A stretch of DNA of 64,000 nucleotides, taken from NCBI RefSeq assembly GCF_020171785.1, contig NZ_JAIVAE010000017.1:1-64000 (forward strand), given 5' to 3'. A program made the position numbers and the translations under genes. Origin of the DNA: Guptibacillus hwajinpoensis (GTDB taxonomy: Bacteria; Bacillota; Bacilli; Bacillales; Guptibacillaceae). Shown here piece by piece: positions 8,017 to 17,821 of this stretch. Each line of letters begins with the position of its first letter. The stretch's first letter is position 1. The notes under the pieces are model-generated. The model worked only from the letters and a program-made list of their open reading frames with translations. It ran no database searches and was not told the DNA's origin.

Positions 8017-9822
8017 ATGTGTGGTATTGTTGGATATATTGGAAATCAAGACGCTAAAGAAATTCTATTACGAGGTCTAGAGAAGCTTGAATACCGAGGG
8101 TACGACTCAGCGGGTATTGCGCTTCTTAACGACGGTGGTCTTCACCTTTTTAAAGAAAAAGGTCGCATTGCTGATCTAAGAAAAAAGGTGGATACTAGTG
8201 TGGAAGCGACAGCGGGTATCGGCCATACACGCTGGGCAACACACGGTGAACCAAGTCAGGTAAACGCTCACCCACATCAGAGCAAAACTGAACGTTTCAC
8301 TCTTGTTCATAACGGAGTAATTGAAAACTATCAACAAATCAAACGTGACTTCTTATCCGAAGTTGATTTTGTAAGTGCAACAGACACGGAAGTTGTTGTT
8401 CAACTGATCGCAAGTCTTGTTGAAGAAAAAAACATGTCTGTTGAAGATGCTTTTCATCAAACATTGAATGAACTTCACGGTTCTTACGCACTTGCACTTA
8501 TAGACAATCATAATCCAGAAACGCTATATGTAGCGAAGAATAAGAGTCCGCTTCTCGTTGGTATCGGCGACGATTTCAACGTAGTAGCAAGTGACTCAAT
8601 GGCTATGCTTCAAGTGACAAGTAAATTCATCGAGCTAATGGATGAAGAGGTTGTCATCGTGAAGCGTGATTCAGTTACAATTAAAGATATGAATGGAAAC
8701 GTAATGGAGCGTGAGCCATTCACGGCTGAAATAGATGCAAGCGACATTGAAAAGGGGACTTATCCTCACTACATGCTGAAAGAAATTGACGAGCAGCCGC
8801 TTGCAATCCGTAACATTATTACGAAGTACAAAGATGACAACGATAATATCAAACTAGATGAAGATATTCGTGACGCGATGAAAGAAACGGATCGTATTTA
8901 TATTATTGCATGTGGCACAAGTTACAACGCGGGTCTTGTTGGTAAACAATTAATTGAGAACATTGCAGAAGTGCCGGTTGAAGTGCACATCGCAAGTGAG
9001 TTCTTATACAATATGCCGCTTGTTTCAGAGAAACCTCTCTTTATCTTTATTTCACAAAGTGGTGAAACGGCAGATAGCCGTGGCGTTCTTGTGAATGTGA
9101 AAAAGAAAGGGTTTAAGTCTCTTACAATCACGAACGTTCCTGGGTCCACATTGTCTCGTGAAGCGGATTACACGCTGCACACGCATGCAGGACCAGAAAT
9201 TGCGGTTGCATCTACTAAAGCTTATACGGCACAAATGGCTGTACTAACATTGCTTGCTGTTGATACAGCACAGGCGAAAGGCATGAAGCTTGACTTCAAC
9301 CCAATTCAAGAGCTTGGAATCGTTGCTACAGCAATGGAATCCATGATTGATCAAAAAGAAATGATTGAGACAGTTGCTCGTAACTTCCTTTCAGTAACAC
9401 GTAATGCGTTCTTTATTGGCCGCGGCGTAGATTACTACGTCTGCCTTGAAGGAGCCCTTAAGCTTAAGGAGATCTCATACATTCAAGCAGAAGGATTTGC
9501 TGGTGGTGAGTTGAAACACGGTACGATTGCACTTATTGAAAAAGGCACGCCTGTGATTGCACTTGCAACACAGAAGCATGTGAATGGAAGCATCCGTTCC
9601 AACGTACAGGAAGTGGTTTCCCGTGGTGCATCGCCATGCATTATCTCTCTTGCAGGACTTGAAGAAGAAGGCGACACCATTGTCCTAGATGAAGTGCATG
9701 AGCACCTTACGCCACTCGCTTCAGTTGTGCCGCTTCAGTTGCTTGCCTACTATGCAGCGCTGCACAGAGAATGTGATGTTGATAAGCCAAGAAACCTTGC
9801 TAAATCAGTAACGGTTGAATAA
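8017..9822 (+). CDS. glmS: Glutamine-fructose-6-phosphate aminotransferase GlmS
   Basis: Makes glucosamine-6-phosphate from fructose-6-phosphate and glutamine, the committed step of amino-sugar synthesis. The N-terminal glutaminase domain starts M-C-G-I-V-G, with the catalytic Cys next to the initiator. [16 protein letters not shown] and the SATDTEV motif follow. Two SIS sugar-isomerase domains span about residues 280-600 ([18 protein letters not shown]), and the C-terminus [12 protein letters not shown] is the family end. I chose the ATG at 8017, 7 bp after GGAGGA, because it makes Cys2 the mature N-terminus; a TTG at 7999 would add six residues. 601 residues is normal. Confidence 0.97.
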   Translation: MCGIVGYIGNQDAKEILLRGLEKLEYRGYDSAGIALLNDGGLHLFKEKGRIADLRKKVDTSVEATAGIGHTRWATHGEPSQVNAHPHQSKTERFTLVHNGVIENYQQIKRDFLSEVDFVSATDTEVVVQLIASLVEEKNMSVEDAFHQTLNELHGSYALALIDNHNPETLYVAKNKSPLLVGIGDDFNVVASDSMAMLQVTSKFIELMDEEVVIVKRDSVTIKDMNGNVMEREPFTAEIDASDIEKGTYPHYMLKEIDEQPLAIRNIITKYKDDNDNIKLDEDIRDAMKETDRIYIIACGTSYNAGLVGKQLIENIAEVPVEVHIASEFLYNMPLVSEKPLFIFISQSGETADSRGVLVNVKKKGFKSLTITNVPGSTLSREADYTLHTHAGPEIAVASTKAYTAQMAVLTLLAVDTAQAKGMKLDFNPIQELGIVATAMESMIDQKEMIETVARNFLSVTRNAFFIGRGVDYYVCLEGALKLKEISYIQAEGFAGGELKHGTIALIEKGTPVIALATQKHVNGSIRSNVQEVVSRGASPCIISLAGLEEEGDTIVLDEVHEHLTPLASVVPLQLLAYYAALHRECDVDKPRNLAKSVTVE

Positions 9823-9837
9823 ACATTGATCGATAAG

Positions 9838-9872
9838 AACGGCCTTTTCCAATTGGAAAAGGCCGTTTTTTC
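9838..9872 (+). terminator. Terminator of glmS
   Basis: AACGGCCTTTTCC and GGAAAAGGCCGTT form a perfect 13-bp stem with AATT loop, followed by T-run. Confidence 0.93.
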
Positions 9873-9969
9873 TTAATAACAATGGCAGATAGAGGACTGG
9901 GACTTTCCTTCGACTACTTACAAGCATGTCCGAATATAATGATACGAATACGACGAAGGGTGGAGGCGT

Positions 9970-10599
9970 ATGAGTATCTTTATTAGCTACATCTTTTTAG
10001 GACTATCACTGTCAGCTCCAATGGGGCCGATTAATGCTGCGCAGCTCGACAGGGGAATACGATTTGGATTTATGAATGCTTGGTTGGTAGGGTTTGGTGC
10101 GATGGTAGCAGATGGTGTCTTCATGATGCTGATTTACTTTGGACTTGCTCAATTTATTGATACGCCATTTATGAAAACATTTTTGTGGTTGTTTGGTTTT
10201 TTTGTTTTAACGTATACCGGCATTGAAAATATCGCTAAGGCTAATTCCATTGGAGGGAAGGAAACGAGTAACCGAAATGGTTCAAACCGTAAATCGTTTC
10301 AAACAGGTTTCTTTATTGCGATATCAAATCCGCTAAATATTTTATTCTGGCTTGGGATTTATGGCTCTATTCTAGCTCAAACATCTAGCATGGTTGATGG
10401 GAAGCAGCTGTTGCTTTATAGTACAGGCATTTTTCTAGGCATCACTTTATGGGATCTCACCATGGCAAGTGCAGCAGCAGGTGCGCGTGCATGGGTGAAT
10501 CCAAGTATGTTGAAACGAATATCGATCCTATCAGGAATAACATTAATCGGTTTTGGTATTTATTTTGGAATACAAGCGATCAAGTTGTTCATCGGATAG
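9970..10599 (+). CDS. LysE/RhtB-family amino acid exporter
   Basis: A 209-residue integral membrane protein. The N-terminus SAPMGPINAAQLDRGIRFGFMNAWLVGFGAMVAD is the LysE/RhtB signature (GP-x-N and G-x-G-x-x-x-x-D). About five to six hydrophobic helices are visible, with a polar loop near residues 95-112 (GGKETSNRNGSNRKS) and a second SNPLNILFWLGIYG motif. Family members export amino acids or related compounds; the substrate cannot be read here. The ATG follows GTGGAGGC, and TATAAT at 9935-9940 is a possible -10. The next gene is 63 bp downstream, so they may be co-transcribed. Confidence 0.88.
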   Translation: MSIFISYIFLGLSLSAPMGPINAAQLDRGIRFGFMNAWLVGFGAMVADGVFMMLIYFGLAQFIDTPFMKTFLWLFGFFVLTYTGIENIAKANSIGGKETSNRNGSNRKSFQTGFFIAISNPLNILFWLGIYGSILAQTSSMVDGKQLLLYSTGIFLGITLWDLTMASAAAGARAWVNPSMLKRISILSGITLIGFGIYFGIQAIKLFIG

Positions 10600-10662
10600 A
10601 CTGGCACCACTTTCTGTCCCTCCTAATAAAATAACGCGTGTCGTGTTAAGGAGGGATTCCAT

Positions 10663-11421
10663 TTGGAACTATATACGAAATCATGGATTGATGAACACGA
10701 AGAAGAAATGGAAGGATGGAAGCATACTGCGTTTAATCACTTGGAGGCAATGTTAGGAGACCGTGAAAAACCTTATCCTTGTATTCCTGGAAAACAGGGG
10801 TTTTATCAAGATCATTTGCGTTACGGGTTTGCAGATGATCCAACAACAGATAGCGCAAGTACTCAGTTAGCTGCTTTGTTAGAAGATTACGGAAAATTAG
10901 CCAGGGGCACAGGTAAATATGCCTCTCTTGTCGTTTTTTTTGACTCAAGGAGGTTACAGCAACAAAATGTTGAGGTCGAGCAGTATCAATCACTTTTTTG
11001 GTCGCTATTGAACCGAGTACATGAACTGGATAAGGAAAAGTGGCCGGAGCATATTCCTAAAGATCCTCATGATCCTAAATGGGAATTTTGCTTCAATGGA
11101 GAACCGTATTTTGCTTTCTGTGCGACCCCAGCTCATGTTGTTCGACAAAGTCGTCACTTCCCTTGTTTTCTAATTGCGTTTCAACCAAGATGGGTTTTTG
11201 ATGAAATCAATTCGGAAACCACTTTTGGCCAAAAGCTTAAGAAAGCCATTCGGCAGCGTTTGGTTTCTTACGATGGGATTCCAGCCCACCCCGCTTTGAA
11301 GTGGTACGGTCAGCAAGATAACTATGAGTGGGAACAATATTTTTTATCAGATGATGACTCTTCGCTTTCTAAATGTCCTTTCATGGCGATGAAACAGAAG
11401 TGGAAGAGCATCCGTTCCTAG
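10663..11421 (+). CDS. YqcI/YcgG family protein
   Basis: 252 residues resembling B. subtilis YqcI and YcgG. The family includes GntA, a heme-dependent N-hydroxylase of guanitoxin synthesis, but most members have no known function. Visible family features are the FPCIPG-like YPCIPGKQGF segment near residue 38, LRYGFADD, FAFCATPAHVVRQSRHFPCFLIAFQPRW in the middle and SKCPFMAM at the C-terminus. It uses a TTG start with AAGGAGGG 8 bp upstream. His/Cys residues in the central motif could bind heme, which is inference. The stop overlaps the convergent permease gene by 4 bp. Confidence 0.78.
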   Translation: MELYTKSWIDEHEEEMEGWKHTAFNHLEAMLGDREKPYPCIPGKQGFYQDHLRYGFADDPTTDSASTQLAALLEDYGKLARGTGKYASLVVFFDSRRLQQQNVEVEQYQSLFWSLLNRVHELDKEKWPEHIPKDPHDPKWEFCFNGEPYFAFCATPAHVVRQSRHFPCFLIAFQPRWVFDEINSETTFGQKLKKAIRQRLVSYDGIPAHPALKWYGQQDNYEWEQYFLSDDDSSLSKCPFMAMKQKWKSIRS

Positions 11422-12728
11422 TGCTGTTTCCTTTTCATTTTAAAAAAGGTAGCCGAAGCAATGAGTAGAAGAAAGCATAGACTGACAAAAAAACCTGCTC
11501 TACTAATGCGATCAAATAACGTTCCTGAAACAGCTGTACTTATTAGCAGAATACCAATGACGAGTTTTATTTTATCTTTGAACGTGGTCTGAGTTAATTT
11601 ACGATAAGAAAAAAGGATAAACATCCAATTGTATAACAGCATTAAACCAGCGGCAGTTGTTAAATACTCAAAGATGTTTTCAGGTAATAAGAGAGCAACA
11701 CCAATTGAAAGTATGACAACTAGGGTTGTAAGACCAAAGGCGGGAAGGGAAATCTTCCTGCTTTTTTTTGCGAAAATCGCAGGCGCATCATTTTCTTCAG
11801 CGAGTGTTACAAGCATGGTTGTAACGGCATAGAGAGAAGCGACCATTGTTGAAAATCCAGCGATAATTAAAATCGCATTAAATACGTGAGGGATCCATGG
11901 GAGTTGAAATTGAGTGAGTGCTGTTAAAAACGGGCTTTCATTCTGGGTAATGCTTTTGATAGGAATAAGCTTTAAAACAACGATGAACGAAAGAATATAT
12001 AGAATGGTTAAGACGATCAGCATCACTTTTCCAGCTTTAGGAGCGTTTTTTGGATCTTCAAGCTCATTTGCCATCAGTCCCATTACTTCAATCCCACCAA
12101 ATGCATAGAAAGCATATACAAGAGCAACCCAGAGTCCCATTGCATGACCTGAAAAGAAGTCATTTGACGTCACTTGAACGGTCACGTGCTCTTGTTTAGG
12201 ATCAAGCCATCCAAGTAAGGCAGCGGCACCGATTGCGAGAAACATGACGATGGCAGCAATTTTCATTATCCCAAACACGTTCTCCATTTTTTCGACGAGC
12301 TGGACCCCTATAAAGATGATGAGTAGCCCAAGCGAAGCAAATACGGAGGCATTGAGCCAAAGAGGAGTACTTGGAAACCAGAATTGAGCGAATAGAGCAA
12401 GTGCCGTTAACTGGCTTCCCATGATAAGCATTTCAGAAGACCAGTAGACCCAACCATTGCTAAATCCAGCCCATGCCCCGAAAGCTTGTTTCGCATATGT
12501 ACGAAATGATCCTTTTGTTGGATGCTTAGCTGTTAGGTTTGAAAGAGCGTCATAAACGATCCAGGTTCCAATCGCAGCTAAAAAATATGCTACTAAAATG
12601 AGATAGCCTGCTTTTTCAATGACGATGCTGGACCCGAGAAAATAGCCTGTTCCTATGATGCAGCCAACACCAACGCATGACATTTGCCACCAGCTTAATT
12701 TTTTTCCCTGAGCTGTCGGTTTACCCAT
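11418..12728 (-). CDS. APC-family amino acid permease (YvbW-like)
   Basis: A 436-residue transporter with about twelve hydrophobic helices. The start (KLSWWQMSCVGVGCIIGTGYFLGSSIVIEKAG) carries the G-x-G-x-x-x-G substrate-binding loop of TM1 in APC-superfamily amino acid permeases. YAFYAFGGIEVMGLMANELEDPKNAPK is the TM6 and following loop of the family. It resembles B. subtilis YvbW, from memory. A GGAGGAGGTGG site precedes the ATG at 12728. It is divergent from the guanidino-modifying enzyme gene (start 12830), so the two may share a control region; that would suggest an arginine-like substrate, but this is inference. Confidence 0.88.
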   Translation of the reverse strand: MGKPTAQGKKLSWWQMSCVGVGCIIGTGYFLGSSIVIEKAGYLILVAYFLAAIGTWIVYDALSNLTAKHPTKGSFRTYAKQAFGAWAGFSNGWVYWSSEMLIMGSQLTALALFAQFWFPSTPLWLNASVFASLGLLIIFIGVQLVEKMENVFGIMKIAAIVMFLAIGAAALLGWLDPKQEHVTVQVTSNDFFSGHAMGLWVALVYAFYAFGGIEVMGLMANELEDPKNAPKAGKVMLIVLTILYILSFIVVLKLIPIKSITQNESPFLTALTQFQLPWIPHVFNAILIIAGFSTMVASLYAVTTMLVTLAEENDAPAIFAKKSRKISLPAFGLTTLVVILSIGVALLLPENIFEYLTTAAGLMLLYNWMFILFSYRKLTQTTFKDKIKLVIGILLISTAVSGTLFDRISRAGFFVSLCFLLLIASATFFKMKRKQH

Positions 12729-12829
12729 TCTACCACCTCCTCCAGCCTAGTTTGAGGCTCGAAGACAAGGTTTATGTGTTTATAAAATTGTAGAATCATT
12801 TTTTTAGTTGAGGAGAAAGTAAGAAGACC

Positions 12830-13795
12830 ATGAATATAAAGGGGTTTAGTGAGATGAACATCCAACCAAATTGTTGGAATGAATACGGACAATTAAAATC
12901 GGTTATCGTTTGTTCTCCGTCGATTTTAGATGTACCTGATCAACAGACAGCGACAGATGTGCAATGGGAAAAGGCAGTGAGACAAAAAAAGGCGAGAGAA
13001 AATCATCAAATAATGATTGAAGCGATGGAGGAAGAAGGAGTAAATGTGATTGATTACTCCGTTCATTTATCACGAGAGGAACTTTTATTAAATGAAAAAT
13101 TAATTAATCGTATTTTCGTCCGTGATCTTGCATGTGTGTTTGGACAAATGATTCTTCCCGGGGCAGCTGGGACGTCTATGAGGAGACCTGAATATTTCCA
13201 AAGTCACACGTTATTTCAACAATGGTTTGATAACGAGACGTTTCGTTTGGAAGTAAATAATGATTTGAAGGCGCTCGAATATGGAGATGTGATGATCCTG
13301 AGTAAAGATGCTATTTTAATAAATGCAGGCATTCGGACAAGCATTGAAAGTGTAGAAGCTTTGCAGAATGATTTGTTCAAGGCTGGTTTCTCAGAAATAG
13401 GCGTCATTGATTTACCCCGTCGACCAGATACAATGCACCTTGATATGAATTGTAACGTAGTTGGGGGAAAACTTTTTATTGGGAAAAGCTACATGAACTA
13501 TTTACCGATTCAAGTTATAACAGCAAAAGGGTTTACTTATGAAATGCCAGAAGTTTTTTTAAAGCGACATGGGTTTGAAACGGAGTGGACTTCTGACATT
13601 AAACATACCGTGGCAGATATCAATTTCCTAAATCTTAATCCAGAGACCCTGTTAATCAGTACAAAAGCTAATAAATCAATCTTTAAAAACCATTCTATTC
13701 TTAAAAAGAAAAAGCTGATTGAAATAGAAGTAAACGAATTAGAAAAAGGGGGCGGCGGTATCCGGTGTATGACGTTGCCTTTGGAAAGAGAGTGA
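12830..13795 (+). CDS. Guanidino-group modifying enzyme (DDAH / amidinotransferase / arginine deiminase superfamily)
   Basis: 321 residues with pentein-fold catalytic motifs: FVRDLACVFG (substrate-binding Arg-Asp) near residue 93, MRRPEYF near 115, the catalytic His in DTMHLDMNCNVVGG near 199-208, and the nucleophilic Cys in GGGGIRCMTLPL just before the C-terminus. Relatives hydrolyse methylated arginine (dimethylargininase), hydrolyse arginine, or transfer the amidino group; the sequence does not decide among them. Two ATGs are possible: 12830 (AGGAGA 13 bp upstream) and 12854 (AAAGGGG 9 bp upstream). It is divergent from an amino acid permease and is followed by a strong terminator. Confidence 0.8.
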   Translation: MNIKGFSEMNIQPNCWNEYGQLKSVIVCSPSILDVPDQQTATDVQWEKAVRQKKARENHQIMIEAMEEEGVNVIDYSVHLSREELLLNEKLINRIFVRDLACVFGQMILPGAAGTSMRRPEYFQSHTLFQQWFDNETFRLEVNNDLKALEYGDVMILSKDAILINAGIRTSIESVEALQNDLFKAGFSEIGVIDLPRRPDTMHLDMNCNVVGGKLFIGKSYMNYLPIQVITAKGFTYEMPEVFLKRHGFETEWTSDIKHTVADINFLNLNPETLLISTKANKSIFKNHSILKKKKLIEIEVNELEKGGGGIRCMTLPLERE

Positions 13796-13824
13796 AAAAA
13801 ACCTACATGTTGTAGGTTTTTTTT
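13795..13824 (+). terminator. Terminator after the guanidino-modifying enzyme gene
   Basis: AAAAAACCTACA and TGTAGGTTTTTTTT form a 6-bp GC-containing stem extended by A-T pairs, 3-nt loop, with an eight-T tail. Confidence 0.88.
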
Positions 13825-13838
13825 ATGATACGATTCAG

Positions 13839-13867
13839 TTGACACACATACCTAAGGGGGGTATATT
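13839..13867 (+). promoter_or_regulatory. csoR-copA-copZ promoter with CsoR operator
   Basis: Consensus promoter TTGACA (13839-13844), 17-bp spacer, TATATT (13862-13867). The palindrome-like ATACCTAAGGGGGGTAT (13848-13864) fills the spacer and matches the CsoR operator type (TACC...GGGTA with a G-tract). Binding of apo-CsoR here would block RNA polymerase, and Cu(I) would release it. This makes the operon autoregulated and copper-inducible, as known in B. subtilis. Confidence 0.9.
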
Positions 13868-13898
13868 GAACTTAAGAAATTTAGAGGAGTTGATTCGA

Positions 13899-14216
13899 AT
13901 GGATGACTTGAACATTCCCCTACAGCCGGAGAAGAAGCCCACTGAACCGCGAACCGAAGAAGAAAAGCAGCAGCTTCAAAACCGCTTAAAACGCATTGAA
14001 GGCCAGATCCGTGGTATTCAAAAAATGGTTGGAGAAGACCGCTATTGTGTAGACATTCTCATTCAGCTTTCTGCGATTCAGGCAGCATTAAAAAAAGTTG
14101 GTTATACGCTTCTAGAACGTCATACGAAAACGTGCGTAGCTAATTCAATTAAAGAAGGTACGGGTGATGATCAGATAGAGGAGTTAATGAAAGTCATTCA
14201 GCAGTTCTCTAAGTAG
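13899..14216 (+). CDS. csoR: Copper-sensing transcriptional repressor CsoR
   Basis: 105-residue all-helical repressor. Cu(I) ligands expected for the family are visible: Cys in DRYCVDIL, His in LLERHTKTC and Cys in HTKTCVANSI (C-x(n)-H-x3-C). The RLKRIEGQIRGIQKMV helix near residue 30 is the DNA-binding helix. I placed the start at the ATG preceded by GAGGAG 9 bp upstream; upstream in-frame codons lie inside the promoter and operator. The gene leads the csoR-copA-copZ operon, with copA 12 bp downstream. Confidence 0.95.
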   Translation: MDDLNIPLQPEKKPTEPRTEEEKQQLQNRLKRIEGQIRGIQKMVGEDRYCVDILIQLSAIQAALKKVGYTLLERHTKTCVANSIKEGTGDDQIEELMKVIQQFSK

Positions 14217-14228
14217 GAGGTGAACGAA

Positions 14229-16634
14229 ATGGAATCACAGAAGCAGATCTCCCTTCATGTTACAGGGATGACGTGTGCTTCATGTTCAACAAGAATTGAA
14301 AAGGTATTAAATAAAATGGACGGAGTAAATGCAAACGTTAATTTAACGATGGAAAAAGCAAGTGTCGCTTATGATGAAGATAAAGTAAAGGCGGAAGAAA
14401 TTGTTGGGAAAATTGAAAAGCTTGGATACGGTGTACGCAAAGAGAAAGTTGAGCTCGATATTCACGGGATGACATGTGCCGCCTGCTCGACAAGAATAGA
14501 AAAAGGCTTAAACCGTACAAAAGGTGTTGAGCTTGCTTCCGTGAACTTAACAACAGAGTCTGGCGTAGTCGAATATCAGCCTGGAGAAGTAACGTTAGAT
14601 GAAATTCTCCAAAAGGTGAAAAAGCTCGGTTATGAAGCGGTAGTCAAAAAGGATCGAGAAGAGCAGCAATCTCACAAAGATGAAGAAGTTAAAAAGAAAA
14701 AACGTCGTTTGTTTATCTCAGCGCTTCTTTCGTTACCGCTACTCTTAACAATGCTAGGTCATCTACCTGGCGGGTTAGCACTCTCGGTGCCCCATCTTCT
14801 CATGGAGCCCTGGTTTCAATTTCTTCTAGCTACACCGGTTCAGTTTGTCATTGGCGCACCATTTTATTCTGGCGCTTATCGAGCACTGGTTAATAAGAGC
14901 GCAAATATGGATGTCCTTGTTGCGCTTGGGACATCTGCAGCTTATTTTTACAGTGTGATTGAGGGCATTAGAAGTTATCTAACGGAAAGCTACAATCCGT
15001 CTCTTTATTTTGAAACAAGTGCTATTCTAATAACGCTTATTTTAGTCGGAAAGCTATTTGAAGATCTTGCGAAAGGCAGAACAACACAGGCGATTACAAA
15101 ATTGCTTAACCTCCAGGCGAAAGAAGCAAGTGTCATTCGGGATGGGGAAGAAGTAAAAGTACCTGTTGATCAAGTACAGGTAGGAGATCATATCATTGTT
15201 CGTCCTGGAGAGAAAATACCTGTAGACGGTATCGTAGAAAAAGGCAATTCATTCGTTGATGAGTCTATGATCACAGGGGAATCCATCCCAATAGAGAAAG
15301 AAGTAGGAGAGAGTGTAATTGGTTCTACAATTAATGAAAACGGTACGTTAACCATTCGCGCTGAAAAGGTCGGAAAAGACACAGCACTGGCCGGAATCAT
15401 TAAAATTGTAGAAGATGCTCAGGGGTCTAAAGCACCAATACAGCGGTTAGCCGATGTCATTTCAGGTGTTTTTGTACCGATAGTAGTCGCTATTGCCGCC
15501 GTTACGTTTTTAATTTGGTATTTTCTGGTTGATCCATACAATTTACCACAGGCGCTTGAGGTTGGAATAGCCGTTCTTGTTATTGCATGTCCTTGTGCAC
15601 TAGGTTTGGCTACACCGACATCAATTATGGTTGGGACAGGCAAAGGTGCTGAGCAAGGTATTCTTTATAAAGGTGGCGAATTTCTAGAAGCCACTCACAA
15701 AATTGATGCGATCTTACTTGATAAAACAGGGACTATTACAAAAGGAAAGCCAGAAGTAACAGATTTTGTTGCTTTTCAAAGTAATGAGAAGAGTGTGCTG
15801 GAAAAATTGGTAGCGGCTGAGAAGGCTTCTGAACATCCTCTGGCCAAGTCCATTGTAGAGTACGGTTTGAACCAGAAGATTGAAGTAGCTGAGGCAGAGC
15901 AGTTTCAAGCTATTCCAGGACATGGGATTGTGGCAACTGTGCAAGAAAAGCAAGTTCTGGTTGGGACGCGCAAGCTGATGGAGCGGGAACATATTTCCGT
16001 TTCTGCATATGAAGAGCAAATGACTACGTACGAATTAGACGGGAAGACGGCTATGTTTATTGCATTTGATAACAGTGTGCAAGGAATTATTGCTGTCGCT
16101 GATACTGTGAAAGAAACGTCTCAGAAAGCGATCGAAGTAATGCGTGCGCTTGGCATCGATGTGTATATGATTACAGGTGACAACCAACGCACAGCTGAGG
16201 CAATTGGAAAACAAGTAAATTTAAATGGCGTGTTTGCTGAGGTGCTCCCTGAGGAAAAGGCTAGTAAGGTGAAAGAGTTACAGCGAGAAGGTAAACGGGT
16301 TGCGATGGTAGGAGATGGAATTAACGATGCCCCAGCTCTTGCGACAGCTGATATTGGAATGGCTATTGGAACAGGAACAGATGTAGCTATTGAAACAGCA
16401 GATGTTACTCTCGTTGGTGGCGACCTTCACAATATTCCAAAGGCGATTCATTTAAGTCAGAAAACGATGCAGAATATTCGCCAGAATTTATTCTGGGCGC
16501 TATTCTATAATTCAATTGGTATTCCAATTGCTGCGCTCGGTCTACTAGCCCCATGGGTTGCTGGAGCGGCTATGGCATTTAGCTCCGTATCTGTCGTAGC
16601 AAACTCCCTCCGTTTGAAGCGAGTCAAACTTTAA
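14229..16634 (+). CDS. copA: Copper-exporting P1B-type ATPase CopA
   Basis: Pumps Cu(I) out of the cytoplasm. Two N-terminal heavy-metal-associated domains carry MTCASC (Cys16, Cys19) and MTCAAC (about residues 83-87). The P-type core follows: TGESIP in the actuator domain, the CPC metal site in TM6 (Cys454-Pro-Cys456), the phosphorylated Asp498 in [15 protein letters not shown] in the nucleotide-binding domain and [12 protein letters not shown] in the hinge. The ATG at 14229 follows AGGAGGT by 7 bp; a GTG at 14220 lies in the ribosome-binding site. 801 residues matches B. subtilis CopA. It is followed by copZ after 20 bp. Confidence 0.97.
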   Translation: MESQKQISLHVTGMTCASCSTRIEKVLNKMDGVNANVNLTMEKASVAYDEDKVKAEEIVGKIEKLGYGVRKEKVELDIHGMTCAACSTRIEKGLNRTKGVELASVNLTTESGVVEYQPGEVTLDEILQKVKKLGYEAVVKKDREEQQSHKDEEVKKKKRRLFISALLSLPLLLTMLGHLPGGLALSVPHLLMEPWFQFLLATPVQFVIGAPFYSGAYRALVNKSANMDVLVALGTSAAYFYSVIEGIRSYLTESYNPSLYFETSAILITLILVGKLFEDLAKGRTTQAITKLLNLQAKEASVIRDGEEVKVPVDQVQVGDHIIVRPGEKIPVDGIVEKGNSFVDESMITGESIPIEKEVGESVIGSTINENGTLTIRAEKVGKDTALAGIIKIVEDAQGSKAPIQRLADVISGVFVPIVVAIAAVTFLIWYFLVDPYNLPQALEVGIAVLVIACPCALGLATPTSIMVGTGKGAEQGILYKGGEFLEATHKIDAILLDKTGTITKGKPEVTDFVAFQSNEKSVLEKLVAAEKASEHPLAKSIVEYGLNQKIEVAEAEQFQAIPGHGIVATVQEKQVLVGTRKLMEREHISVSAYEEQMTTYELDGKTAMFIAFDNSVQGIIAVADTVKETSQKAIEVMRALGIDVYMITGDNQRTAEAIGKQVNLNGVFAEVLPEEKASKVKELQREGKRVAMVGDGINDAPALATADIGMAIGTGTDVAIETADVTLVGGDLHNIPKAIHLSQKTMQNIRQNLFWALFYNSIGIPIAALGLLAPWVAGAAMAFSSVSVVANSLRLKRVKL

Positions 16635-16654
16635 GAAATGAAAGGAGAATGAAA

Positions 16655-16861
16655 ATGGAACAAACAACGTTAAAAATCGAAGGTATGACATGTGATCATT
16701 GTAAAGCAGCAGTAACTAATGCATTAACAGAGCTTGATGGTGTAGCACAAGTAGATGTGAATATAAAAGAAGGAACGGCAAAAGTTTCTTACGACTCTAG
16801 AAGTGTTTCTGTTTCAGAAATGAATGAAGCGGTTGAAGAACAGGGATATGATATTGTCTAA
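16655..16861 (+). CDS. copZ: Copper chaperone CopZ
   Basis: 68-residue single heavy-metal-associated domain that carries Cu(I) to CopA and CsoR. The metal site is GMTCDHC (Cys13, Cys16) in the first loop, followed by a typical beta-alpha-beta-beta-alpha-beta pattern. I chose the ATG at 16655, 7 bp after AAAGGAG; the ATG two codons earlier is only one base from that site. Last gene of the copper operon, ending in a strong hairpin. Confidence 0.96.
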   Translation: MEQTTLKIEGMTCDHCKAAVTNALTELDGVAQVDVNIKEGTAKVSYDSRSVSVSEMNEAVEEQGYDIV

Positions 16862-16866
16862 CTAAA

Positions 16867-16909
16867 AAGGCTGAAGAAAGGAAGCAATCCTTTCTTCGGC
16901 CTTTTTTAT
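16867..16909 (+). terminator. Terminator of csoR-copA-copZ
   Basis: AAGGCTGAAGAAAGGA (16867-16882) pairs with TCCTTTCTTCGGCCTT (16888-16903), 16 bp with one U-G, followed by T-run. Confidence 0.94.
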
Positions 16910-17005
16910 GATACATAAGTTCACCACTCCAATAATAGAATGCGCTAATAGGACAAGTGGGTAGAAGAGAGAGCCTCTTCAATTTATTTAGGAGGGAATG
17001 CAGTC

Positions 17006-17719
17006 ATGATGACATCATTGTTAACTCTTTTTATGATTGGCTTTGGAGGACTTATGATCGGCTCGTTCGCAGGGAGAATGGCATTTACATATTATCAACA
17101 TCGTCTAGAAGCTCTTTACCTTATTTGCGGAGGAATGCTCATTGGTGTCATTATGTTTGAATTAATACCCGAAAGCATACGTACTTATCCGTTTTGGGCC
17201 CTCGTGGCAGGAGTATCGTTATCGGTCTTTGTGTGTGTGTTTACGGATCACACCATACACGGGATGTTTCGTGATAAAAGCTATCTTCCTGTGTTCGCTT
17301 TCGTGCTAGCCATTATTTCTCATAATATCCCTGTAGGAATCGCGCTAGGAATGACATTAGGTGAAGGTATCGGCATATCGTTGCTTATTGCTCTATTTAT
17401 TCATCATTTACCAGAAGGGGTCGCACTCTATATTTTAATGAGAATGAATGGGGTTAAACGCATTTTTGTTATCATCGGTGGGAGCTTCGTAACGATTGTT
17501 TTAACAGTGGCAGCGTGGTTTGGTATGGTGTCGAGTCAATCTATTCTTATCAACGGCATATTTTTGGGCATTGCAATCGGCTCTTTAGGCTATGTAGCGC
17601 TTCATGAAATGATCGGCCAAGTTGTCGGGAAAGTTTTAAAAAGAGAGTTGTACTTGTATACATGTTTGGGAATACTTTTGTTATCACTCTACCTACAGGT
17701 GGCTCACGAAATCTTTTGA
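17006..17719 (+). CDS. ZIP-family divalent metal transporter
   Basis: 237-residue membrane protein with about eight hydrophobic helices. The binuclear metal site of ZIP proteins is recognisable: SHNIPVGIALG in TM4 and HHLPEGVAL in TM5. ZIP proteins usually move Zn, Fe or Mn into the cytoplasm. GGAGGG lies 9 bp before the ATG pair at 17006/17009. The cadA promoter overlaps its stop codon, so import and export genes are adjacent but separately transcribed. No clear Zur or MntR box was found in the 100 bp upstream. Metal specificity is not determined by what I can see. Confidence 0.88.
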   Translation: MMTSLLTLFMIGFGGLMIGSFAGRMAFTYYQHRLEALYLICGGMLIGVIMFELIPESIRTYPFWALVAGVSLSVFVCVFTDHTIHGMFRDKSYLPVFAFVLAIISHNIPVGIALGMTLGEGIGISLLIALFIHHLPEGVALYILMRMNGVKRIFVIIGGSFVTIVLTVAAWFGMVSSQSILINGIFLGIAIGSLGYVALHEMIGQVVGKVLKRELYLYTCLGILLLSLYLQVAHEIF

Positions 17720-17777
17720 CAACGTGCAAAAGATTCAGTAAAATTGTACATAGATTAATATGAACACATGCTCATAT
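17716..17777 (+). promoter_or_regulatory. cadA promoter and ArsR/SmtB-type operator
   Basis: TTGACA (17716-17721), 17-bp spacer, TAAAAT (17739-17744). Starting about 14 bp after the -10, a near-perfect 20-bp palindrome (ATATGA at 17758-17763, TCATAT at 17772-17777, with inner CA/TG pairs) resembles the TGAA-N6-TTCA operators of CzrA/CadC repressors. Such repressors release DNA on binding Zn, Cd or Co. No ArsR-family gene is in the window, so the regulator must be encoded elsewhere. Confidence 0.78.
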
Positions 17778-17821
17778 ATTGAATACAATAGATTAAGGAA
17801 CGAAGAAAGGAGTAAAATACG

